Assembly (NCBI GenBank): GCA_028292745.1
Contig: JAQGLT010000153.1
Coordinates: 1-41,446, forward strand
Origin: Polaromonas sp.
GTDB taxonomy: Bacteria; Pseudomonadota; Gammaproteobacteria; Burkholderiales; Burkholderiaceae_C
Direction of reading: 5' to 3'
Length of the DNA stretch: 41,446 bases
The notes below the pieces were generated by a model. The model made no database searches. It was not told the DNA's origin and worked only from the letters and a program-made list of their open reading frames with translations. Position 1 is the stretch's first letter; each line of letters begins with the position of its first letter. Position numbers and translations under genes: made by a program. Shown here one piece after another: positions 7,052-12,834 of this stretch.

Positions 7052-7657
7052 ATGGGTAGTTCAAGTAGCGGCAACTACGGCGGCAAGCGCACCACAAGCG
7101 ATATGCTGGCGCTCGATGTGCGCAAGCTGCAGCGGGACGGGCTATTGAAGCCACAGCAGCCTGTCAGCCTGACCTGGAGCCGTAACGGCAAGGCAGAGGC
7201 GAGCATTGATATGGAGGTTCACACTGACCGCGTGACGCTCGACTATCGGCAGCGGGATCACGGTGGCGAGTGGAAGGCCATGAAGTACCCCGTGCGCCTG
7301 GCTTGGACGGCTTGTCACTATGGCGGGCAGCGCGCTTGGTGGCTGTGCCCTGCCGTGGGCTGTGGCCGGCGTGTGGCGGTGCTCTACGGCGGCGCGATGT
7401 TTGCCTGTCGCCACTGCCACAGGCTGGCTTATAAAAGCCAACGGGAAACCCCGAACAACCGGGCCTACCGGCGAGCTAACGATTTACGCGACCGGCTGGG
7501 CTGGGTTCCTGGCGTGATTCACGGCCATGGCGACAAGCCCAAGGGGATGCACTGGAAAACGTTCTGGCGCTTGCAGGCCATCCATGACACCAACGTCATG
7601 CAGACACTGGCAGGCATGAGCTCCAAGCTGGTGAAGATGGGCATTCATATCGGTTGA
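7052..7657 (+). CDS. zinc-ribbon hypothetical protein, paralogue B
   Basis: 201-aa protein, start at 7052 behind GAGGAACAAGG. The N-terminus (MGSSSSGNYGGKRTTSD) is Gly/Ser-rich. At 86-130 sits TACHYGGQRAWWLCPAVGC followed by GRRVAVLYGGAMFACRHCHRLAYKSQ, giving C99/C104 and C119/C122 as metal ligands. The C-terminal part (GMHWKTFWRLQAIHD) is helical. It is more similar in plan than in residues to paralogue A at 5618; two diverged copies 0.9 kb apart suggest old duplication or separate capture. Its function is unknown. Confidence 0.75.
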   Translation: MGSSSSGNYGGKRTTSDMLALDVRKLQRDGLLKPQQPVSLTWSRNGKAEASIDMEVHTDRVTLDYRQRDHGGEWKAMKYPVRLAWTACHYGGQRAWWLCPAVGCGRRVAVLYGGAMFACRHCHRLAYKSQRETPNNRAYRRANDLRDRLGWVPGVIHGHGDKPKGMHWKTFWRLQAIHDTNVMQTLAGMSSKLVKMGIHIG

Positions 7658-7793
7658 TCTATGGGGCTGGGCGATGGCGCGGGTCGGATGCAATCCTGAT
7701 GATCCGAAGACGATGTGCATTCTTCTTGTAGCAATGGCTCCTTGTTAGAGCGACACGCTTCGGTCTAACATGATGGCCTTACAAGGAAGCACT

Positions 7794-7901
7794 ATGCAAA
7801 AACCAGAAGCAAGCAGCCCGCCGAATCCGAACTGGCCTAGTAAAGAGCCAGGTCATCCCTCTGGCCCTGGCAGAGGAAATGCCCCCCCTGGCAGGAAATA
7901 A
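7794..7901 (+). CDS. 35-aa Pro/Gly-rich small protein
   Basis: An ATG at 7794 preceded by AAGGAAGC opens a 35-codon frame rich in Pro, Gly, Ser and Asn (NPNWPSKEPGHPSGPGRGN..P), followed 12 bp later by a terminator. Its own ribosome site and terminator argue for a real gene. The NPNWPS...PSG.GRGN..P pattern reminds me of tiny proteins often unannotated in phages and islands. Likely disordered; function unknown. Confidence 0.6.
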   Translation: MQKPEASSPPNPNWPSKEPGHPSGPGRGNAPPGRK

Positions 7902-7913
7902 ACCTATCCATCG

Positions 7914-7934
7914 GCCCGCTTCGAGCGGGCTTTT
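7914..7934 (+). terminator. Rho-independent terminator
   Basis: GCCCGCT (7914-7920), loop TCG, AGCGGGC (7924-7930), TTTT. It closes the small-protein transcription unit before the nuclease gene. Confidence 0.85.
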
Positions 7935-7968
7935 ACATTGTTGAACCGTTACTTATTAACCACTTTGC

Positions 7969-8802
7969 ATGAGAAAAGCTAATCCACGTAAAACCAGGGC
8001 TGCAACTCTTGCGCGGCGTCTAGGCTTGGCGCTTGTAGCCGTGGTCATTGGTGGCCTTCAAGCCACGAGCTGCAGCCTTCGGCCCTTTGAAGCCAACCCA
8101 ACCACCCCAACCCTGCCAACAGGGCAACAAACGCAGCCAGCGCGGTTTGCCGCCTGCCCTCAGTTCTTCGCACGCGGCATGGCGCCGGTCGTGCCGCCTG
8201 CGCCCAAACAGCGCGAACTCTGCTACGAGGCGTTTGCCGTGCTGCACAGCGGCGAGACCCGCACGCCGGTGTTCGTCGCTGAAAAGCTCAACCGGCAAAG
8301 CATTCTGGACGCCGACGAAAAGCGCTCGGACAAATTCTTTGCCGATGCCCGCCTACCGCAAGGTGAACGCGCCGAGCTGTCCGACTACAAAGGCTCCGGC
8401 TACACCAAGGGACACATGGCACCTGCTGCAAACATGCCTACTCCGACAGCCATGGACCAGAGCTTTAGTTTGGCCAACATGGTCCCGCAGGTCGCTAGAC
8501 ACAACAGTGGCCCCTGGGCAAAGATTGAGAACGACACGCGGAAATATGCATCGCGGGCCAAAGGCGATGTGTTCGTCATCACCGGGCCGGTGTTCGATCA
8601 GAGCAGCGTCACCATCGGCGCAAACCAGGTGCGCGTGCCTAGCCACCTATTCAAGCTGGTCTATGACGAGCAGACGGGCCGGGCCTGGGCGCACTGGCAG
8701 GCCAATGCAGACAGCACGAAGGTTGGGCCGCCCATAAGCTACCGTGAGCTGGTTCAGCGAACAGGCCTTAATCTGCTTCCCGGCATGTCCCAGAATGATT
8801 AA
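7969..8802 (+). CDS. secreted DNA/RNA non-specific endonuclease (NUC family)
   Basis: 277-aa nuclease of the Serratia/NucA beta-beta-alpha metal fold. Residues 12-33 form a hydrophobic export signal; C35 (ATSC) could be a weak lipobox. The active-site region is YTKGHMAPAANM at 145-156, with catalytic His149. Downstream SLANMVPQ..RHNSGPWAKIEN supplies the metal-binding Asn170 or Asn179 and Glu187. The usual DRGH is TKGH here, an uncommon variant. Such nucleases degrade DNA and RNA outside the cytoplasm and occur on plasmids and islands; the role may be defence, competition or nutrient release. It has its own transcription unit, with a terminator upstream. Confidence 0.85.
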   Translation: MRKANPRKTRAATLARRLGLALVAVVIGGLQATSCSLRPFEANPTTPTLPTGQQTQPARFAACPQFFARGMAPVVPPAPKQRELCYEAFAVLHSGETRTPVFVAEKLNRQSILDADEKRSDKFFADARLPQGERAELSDYKGSGYTKGHMAPAANMPTPTAMDQSFSLANMVPQVARHNSGPWAKIENDTRKYASRAKGDVFVITGPVFDQSSVTIGANQVRVPSHLFKLVYDEQTGRAWAHWQANADSTKVGPPISYRELVQRTGLNLLPGMSQND

Positions 8803-8845
8803 GACTGGGTTCATCCACAGTGGAAGGAAAACTATGGAAGGAGTT

Positions 8846-8869
8846 GAATTGATAAATTGCTATCAATTC
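8846..8869. repeat. perfect inverted repeat
   Basis: GAATTGATA (8846-8854), 6-bp spacer, TATCAATTC (8861-8869). It lies in the 234-bp gap between the nuclease gene and the candidate toxin gene. It resembles the palindromic heart of the GCTATT..AATAGC dispersed family but lacks its flank. There is no T run, so an operator or dispersed-repeat relic is more likely than a terminator. Confidence 0.6.
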
Positions 8870-9036
8870 AGGAGCATTGAGTGAAGATGCTGGCTAGACT
8901 TTTGGGTTTTCCGGTATTTCAGGCCTATTCATTCATGGCTTTTGACAAGCTGTCTTAATGGCAACCTTCCTACAGGGGTTTGAGAAAAATAGTTCGCTAT
9001 AAAGCCTCAATAACGTTACATTAAGGCATACTTTTT

Positions 9037-9354
9037 ATGGGCTACAAGGTTTTTGGGGCAAAGTCAACCTCGCAACTGCAAAGGCATATTAGAGAAGTTG
9101 CGCAGGATTCAGCTTGCATTTTTCTTCTCCTCCACGTCAAAAAACGGATGAAGGAGAGAAAGGTTTTACTGAATGAAGTTTTCGAGATTCTTCGATGTGG
9201 CTGCATACGCAGGCCGCCTGAACCAAACCCAGCCAAAGGGAGTTTGGAATGCCGCATGGAACTTTATGTTGCCGGGCGTAATTGCGCTGCAATAGTTGCG
9301 CTAGATGACGACAACCCCAACTTGGTGGTTGTGACAGTGATGTTGATTAATTAA
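9037..9354 (+). CDS. DUF4258-like protein, candidate toxin
   Basis: 105-aa basic protein. The segment VKKRMKERKVLLNEVFEILRCGCIRR..P followed by RMELYVAGRNCAAIVALDD..NLVVVTVMLIN is the DUF4258 pattern: H/K-xxxRMxxRxI...EV...L..G, then a beta-rich end similar in plan to RelE/BrnT-type toxins. The next gene, 12 bp downstream, encodes an HTH protein, the usual partner. Toxin activity is inferred from this pairing only. The ATG at 9037 is the first in the frame. No strong promoter was recognised. Confidence 0.65.
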   Translation: MGYKVFGAKSTSQLQRHIREVAQDSACIFLLLHVKKRMKERKVLLNEVFEILRCGCIRRPPEPNPAKGSLECRMELYVAGRNCAAIVALDDDNPNLVVVTVMLIN

Positions 9355-9366
9355 ACGGAGATACAG

Positions 9367-9831
9367 ATGTACCACTACACCGAGAGCGGTCTTGACAACG
9401 TTTGGCTGGAAAACGGCTACAACGTAAAGAAGACACCGTACGGGAAGGCGGTGTCTATTGATGACGCAGATGGCTTGCATGAATTGCTTGCTACCGAGTT
9501 GGCCAATAAGGCCGGAAAGCTGAAAGCGAAAGAGTTTCGGTTTCTGCGCACCATGTTGTGCCTTTCTCAGCAAAGTTTTGCTCGTATGCATGGCGTTACA
9601 GAGCAAGCTGTAAGCCTTTGGGAGCGCACGGGAAAAATACCCACAGCTGCCGATGTGATGCTGAGAATGCTTGTCTTGGAAAGATTGAATGGTGACGGGA
9701 AGATTACCGAAATTATTAACAGGACAAATACTGTGGAGCGCTTAGTCAACCAGCAAATCGTGGCGACCGAGACCAATCACAAGTGGAGTTCGAAAGCGCA
9801 GGCGGAGAAGCCAGAGCTAATGGCTGCTTAA
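9367..9831 (+). CDS. XRE-type HTH protein, candidate antitoxin
   Basis: 154 aa. Residues about 55-90 (EFRFLRTMLCLSQQSFARMHGVTEQAVSLWERTGKIP) are a clear helix-turn-helix of the XRE class. The N-terminus (YHYTESGLDNVWLENGY) has the layout of MqsA/YgiT-like antitoxin regulators but no zinc cysteines. Start is preceded by ACGGAGATACAG. Following a DUF4258 gene by 12 bp, it probably neutralises and represses its partner; it could also be a stand-alone repressor. A terminator follows at 9852. Confidence 0.7.
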   Translation: MYHYTESGLDNVWLENGYNVKKTPYGKAVSIDDADGLHELLATELANKAGKLKAKEFRFLRTMLCLSQQSFARMHGVTEQAVSLWERTGKIPTAADVMLRMLVLERLNGDGKITEIINRTNTVERLVNQQIVATETNHKWSSKAQAEKPELMAA

Positions 9832-9851
9832 TTGCAAAGCAAGAGTAATCA

Positions 9852-9874
9852 GCCCGCCCCGCGCGGGCTTTTTT
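9852..9874 (+). terminator. Rho-independent terminator
   Basis: GCCCGC (9852-9857), loop CCCGC, GCGGGC (9863-9868), six T's. It ends the candidate toxin-antitoxin transcript. Confidence 0.88.
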
Positions 9875-9901
9875 ACGCCTGCAACAAGCTATCCTGCCGG
9901 C

Positions 9902-10300
9902 ATGGCGCCAAATCCACCCTACCCTGTTACGCCAGACCTTCGCTACTTCGTGGTCCGCGGCAGGCTCTGGCGCACAGCCAACCCCGCGCTTTCTCAAGAA
10001 GACCGCGCCCGGCTTGTCGCAGGCCTCATGCGCGCACGCCGTGCAGTTGGCAAAGCACTGCGCAGTCAAGATGCCACTGCCGAAACACTAGCTCGGCAGG
10101 CTGTCAATGCAGCCAAGCAAGCCCTGGGCGAACGCGGGCCGCCATGGTGGAGTGATGGCGCGCCCGATTACAACCGGCGAATGGTTCGCAATACGCCCTA
10201 TGCTGGGTGGTATGCAGCACTAGGCATTGGGCACCCCCCCATTTCACAATCTGAACTAGCCCGCCCTGAACGGGCTGACTTTTCCCCGTCCTCAATTTGA
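9902..10300 (+). CDS. conserved hypothetical protein ('RYFVVRGRLWR' family)
   Basis: 132 aa. The core, to about residue 110 (YPVTPDLRYFVVRGRLWRTANP...GPPWWSDGAPDYNRRMVRNTPYAGWYAALG), matches a widespread uncharacterised proteobacterial family that I remember but cannot name. The last 20 or so residues run through a GCCCG..CGGGC hairpin at about 10257-10275, so the native end may have been nearer 10225 and the tail may be read-through. No ribosome site of note. Function unknown. Confidence 0.7.
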   Translation: MAPNPPYPVTPDLRYFVVRGRLWRTANPALSQEDRARLVAGLMRARRAVGKALRSQDATAETLARQAVNAAKQALGERGPPWWSDGAPDYNRRMVRNTPYAGWYAALGIGHPPISQSELARPERADFSPSSI

Positions 10301-10408
10301 GGGTAGGAAATTAGGGGATGAAGGCAGGCGCTGGCCTGGCGCAGTGCGTGCAGTCTCGCACGCAGAAAAATAGTCAGAGTGAGCAAACCAAACTATTGGA
10401 GGCAGACC

Positions 10409-10636
10409 ATGGCCAAAGCAAATGGATGGACACCAGAGCGTCGCAAACGCCAAAGCCAAGCTATTCAAAGGTGGAAGCCGTGGCAGCAGTCCACCGGGCC
10501 GACAAGCCCCGAGGGTAAAGCGGCGGTAGCTGGCAATGCCTGGACGGGCGGCTACCGGGCAGAGTTGCGGGAGCTGACCAAGATGGTCAATGAGCAGGTG
10601 AGGCAGGCGCGTGAGCTGGTCAATAGTTGCCGGTAA
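10409..10636 (+). CDS. small phage-type protein ('GWTPERR...GP.SPEGKA')
   Basis: 75-aa basic protein starting at 10409 behind TTGGAGG. NGWTPERRKRQSQAIQRWKPWQQSTGPTSPEGKAAVAGNAWTGG is a pattern I know from many uncharacterised prophage genes, often near the packaging region. The final 17 codons (VNEQVRQARELVNSCR) recur, diverged, at 11288-11341 on the far side of the minus-strand gene 10738-11190. This implies the region was split by an insertion that left a second copy of the gene end. Confidence 0.7.
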   Translation: MAKANGWTPERRKRQSQAIQRWKPWQQSTGPTSPEGKAAVAGNAWTGGYRAELRELTKMVNEQVRQARELVNSCR

Positions 10637-10737
10637 TGAAGAATAAGGCAGGTGCTATTTTTAGGTGGGGAGCATAAAGCCAGGCCAACATCAGATTGTT
10701 TTAACAACATGTCAGCCTTTACGTTAAAAATCGGTTA

Positions 10738-11190
10738 TCAAGCCGCTCTTTCAAGTTCATAAGTAGCAATTGAGTCTGCCAGTGCATCATCAAGTGCCGC
10801 ATTGAATCTCAACATCTCCGCAAAATGAATCTCATTAAGTGAGTGAATCTTTGGCAGCCAAAGCGCTAGAACCGATGCGCGAAGCGCACGAAATTCCGCT
10901 GCTAAAAATGACATGCTCAGTCCAGCATCGTGTCTTTGAATCCCATGAATATCGCCTGCGGTCTCATATAAGTGAGCCGGCAACAAAGCGCTCATTGATT
11001 TTTCTTTTTTCTGCCGTAAGGTTTCTGTTCGTCGCATTTCCAAAACGACCTCAACCAATATCTCTGCTGCATGATCACGAAGTAAGAACTTGCTAGGCGT
11101 GGTGGACTCACCGAACAGCTTTGCTGCGAAGCTGTCCCACTCCTTTAGTATTTCTATCTTATGCGTTTCGATGAATGTGCTTAAAAGCAT
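10738..11190 (-). CDS. RsbRD-type N-terminal domain protein (truncated kinase sensor?)
   Basis: 150 aa. The sequence ILKEWDSFAAKLFG near the start, then LLRDHAAEILVEVVLEM, then IHGIQRHDAGLSMSFLAAEFRALRASVLALWL fits the helical N-terminal sensor module found ahead of PAS and histidine-kinase domains in proteobacteria. Here it ends after ELERAA with no kinase part, so it is either a stand-alone domain or a truncated remnant. It is the only opposite-strand gene in the element, is more AT-rich than its flanks, and sits between duplicated copies of the end of gene 10409: a cargo ('moron') insertion. Confidence 0.6.
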   Translation of the reverse strand: MLLSTFIETHKIEILKEWDSFAAKLFGESTTPSKFLLRDHAAEILVEVVLEMRRTETLRQKKEKSMSALLPAHLYETAGDIHGIQRHDAGLSMSFLAAEFRALRASVLALWLPKIHSLNEIHFAEMLRFNAALDDALADSIATYELERAA

Positions 11191-11284
11191 TTTTATCCGA
11201 CCTTGAGCGATACAGTTCTAGTTTTTCTGTAGTGTAAGGAGTGGTAAACGGGGTTGTCTATTCAATAACCCTATTTAAAAACAG

Positions 11285-11341
11285 AGATTGGTGAATGAGG
11301 AGCTGAGGCAGGCGAGGGAGCTGGTTGCGTCCTGCCAGTAG
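11285..11341 (+). repeat. duplicated 3' end of gene 10409-10636
   Basis: This stretch encodes LVNEELRQARELVASCQ-stop against MVNEQVRQARELVNSCR-stop at 10584-10636; the DNA is alike over about 40 bp. It is the probable original C-terminal end, now orphaned from its start by the 650-bp insertion at about 10637-11284. Confidence 0.7.
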
Positions 11342-11790
11342 GGGGGCATCAAAAGTCTGGAGCAAGTCGATGCTGGAAACCACACTGTTTCTCACGCAGA
11401 GATTAAATCCCCCATTTGAATTAATTCAAAATCAGCAAATGCCCCAGCCACCAGACAGGGGCGGGTCAAAAGTCTGGCTGATCGAACGATGGAAACCGCC
11501 AGCCCTCTTTTTGCGCACACCCGCGAAATGGAAAGATTTTTCCTGAGGACAGGGGCGGCCTGAAAGTTCAGGTAATCGAATCAGGGAAACCGGCTGTTCA
11601 TCCTGCGCTGCTAAAGCTAACCAAAAAAGATGGCAGGTCGGGGGGCGGCCTTAAAGTCTGGCGGGTCAAGCCATGGAAACCGGCAGTTCCCTTTGATTTA
11701 CTGCTAATTCCCAACTTGTGTCGTGCGCGCGCGCGAGGGCCGGGTTTCAAAGCCTAGAGTCGCTTGTCGGAAACGAACTGTTTTCTCGGG
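11341..11790 (+). repeat. five-copy diverged repeat array
   Basis: Five units of about 55 bp start at 11341, 11458, 11552, 11642 and 11735 (steps of 117, 94, 90 and 93). Each has box A (GGGGCGG or close), box B (CAAAAGTCTGG or close), a TCGA-like centre, and box C (ATGGAAACCG or close), then a C/T-rich tail. Units 2 and 4 are best preserved; unit 5 is most diverged. Spacers share little. No convincing gene lies here. I recall similar boxes just upstream of terminase genes in cos-type phages, so a packaging-related role is possible. It is not CRISPR: the repeats are too long and too variable. Confidence 0.75.
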
Positions 11791-11824
11791 CAGACAAATA
11801 AGAGATCATATTTAAACCGGATTC

Positions 11825-11853
11825 AGCAAAGGGAAGGCTGTTGCGCCTTTGCT
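11825..11853. repeat. inverted repeat near the right end
   Basis: AGCAAAGG (11825-11832) and CCTTTGCT (11846-11853) are perfect arms around a 13-bp loop, between the repeat array and the right-hand iterons. No T run follows. Confidence 0.5.
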
Positions 11854-11938
11854 ATACGCTGGAATTTATTTGAAGGAGGACGGTGACACTGATGTCAGAT
11901 GCTTGCGATTTGGCAAAAGCAGCAAAACAAGCAAAAAA

Positions 11939-11982
11939 CCGGGGGTAGCAAAGGCAAAGCGGGGGAACAAACGGGGGAACAA
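11939..11982 (+). repeat. integrase arm-type iterons, right end
   Basis: GCGGGGGAACAA (11959-11970) and ACGGGGGAACAA (11971-11982) are contiguous 12-bp units; a weaker CCGGGGGTAGCA lies at 11939-11950. They match the left-end units at 393-428 in sequence and phase, and sit about 75-100 bp inside the right att copy. Confidence 0.7.
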
Positions 11983-12028
11983 AACAGGGTTTTGGAAAGT
12001 GAAACCTAGCATCCATGCGGGTTTCAAG

Positions 12029-12060
12029 CCATCTTTCAATAGACCCCAGCCCACCATTAC
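12029..12060 (+). other. attR: degenerate copy of the tmRNA 3' end
   Basis: CCCCAGCCCACCATTAC (12044-12060) aligns with CCCCAGCTCCACCATCAC at the ssrA end with one gap and one substitution, and is preceded by TTTCAATAGA, a decayed form of the T-loop GTTCAAATC. It is the best candidate for the right boundary of the element, giving about 11.8 kb. The T stem no longer pairs, so this copy is not a functional tmRNA end. Confidence 0.65.
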
Positions 12061-12067
12061 ACCGTCT

Positions 12068-12103
12068 AAGGCCAATTGCTGAAGTCCAGCAATTGGCCTT
12101 TTT
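12068..12103 (+). terminator. Rho-independent terminator after attR
   Basis: AAGGCCAATTGCT (12068-12080) pairs perfectly with AGCAATTGGCCTT (12088-12100), and T's follow. It has the same position relative to the att copy as the terminator at 292-327, which supports the view that this is the left edge of an older element. Confidence 0.9.
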
Positions 12104-12282
12104 CTTTGGAAAGTCGTTAACTTAGCCGTGTCCTTGGTGCAATAAGGTGCTCTGACGTTCGTTGACGGCCATTCCAAAGCGGGAAATATCTGGAGGAAAT
12201 AGTTGAGGGTAAACGCCCAAAACTGCCTTCTTGTTACTCCGTTTCCTCTAAACCGTTTCCCTGACTCTTGTATGTCCTCCTA

Positions 12283-12477
12283 ATGCTGACCGATGTTCAG
12301 TGCAGGAACTCGGTTCCCCAGTGCCAAACGCATCGCCGGCCGATTCGACGGGTTTATCTGGAGGTGGGCAGCAAACGCGAAGCGGTCCAAAAAATTCCCT
12401 GGCACTTATGGGCTGCGAACTCAAAAACAATCTTAGCGAATGCAAAAACGGGGAATGTCGCCGAAACCAATAAATAG
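12283..12477 (+). pseudogene. integrase N-terminal remnant
   Basis: The frame begins MLTDVQCRNSVPQCQ..RRPIRRVYLEVGSKR, clearly related to the start of the intact integrase (MLTDAECKNA...GGLYLEV..GSKR). After GSKR the frame is lost: an alternative frame gives KRSKKFPGTYGLRTQ, which fits the expected YKYR...LGSYP better. The rest of the gene is absent. The distance from the att copy to this ATG (227 bp) equals that of the intact element (225 bp), so it is the decayed left end of an earlier insertion at ssrA. Confidence 0.8.
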
Positions 12478-12534
12478 TCTACTGCATGCGCAGGAAGCTG
12501 TTGTCCATGACCCGTTCTCTTTTCATGAGTAAAA

Positions 12535-12832
12535 ATCATGCCGGATTTTTCTACTTTGATTGGCCCAGTTTTCTGGGGTAGGGTGAAGAGCCACCCTTGG
12601 CACCGCCCACTGCTCCACGTGGTAGAGCAACTCAGCATCGCTCCACCGGGACTTGGCGAAAAAGTGATGCAGCGACTGGTGATGAGCACTGGCATGCAGT
12701 GGCGTGCAATCGGTCAAGGCGCGCGGCCATCGGCTCGACACTCTTGCGGGACAGGGGCAGCATCAGGCCGGTGCAGTATCCACTAGTCCCGCTTGCCGGT
12801 CAGCCATGCCCAGTCCTTGGGCCAAGTGCGCC
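12535..12832 (-). pseudogene. transposase remnant (IS701/IS4-like N-terminus)
   Basis: On the minus strand, pieces in different frames read GLGMADRQAGLVDY, then YCTGLMLPLSRKSVEPMAARLDRLHATA, then HHQSLHHFFAKSRWSDAELL..VEQWAVPR. Together these make the N-terminal region of IS701-type DDE transposases (KSVEPMAARL...HQSLHHFVA). At least two frameshifts and the missing catalytic part make it dead. No terminal inverted repeats or target duplications were found. It abuts the end of the phospholipase D gene, marking a scarred boundary between mobile and core DNA. Confidence 0.75.
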
Positions 12833-12834
12833 AT

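Noticed and set aside
8942-8970. Sigma-70 promoter (TTGACA at 8942) for the candidate toxin-antitoxin pair
   Set aside because: No acceptable -10 hexamer at 16-18 bp downstream.
11341-11790. CRISPR array
   Set aside because: Repeats are about 55 bp, strongly diverged from each other, with uneven spacing and no cas genes.
11341-11790. Integron attC cassette array
   Set aside because: No GTTRRRY/RYYYAAC ends, no paired palindromic arms and no cassette genes between units.
11849-12082. 77-codon open frame across the right iterons and att copy
   Set aside because: It runs through cis-acting repeats and the att site, has Lys-rich low-complexity content, and has no support as a gene.
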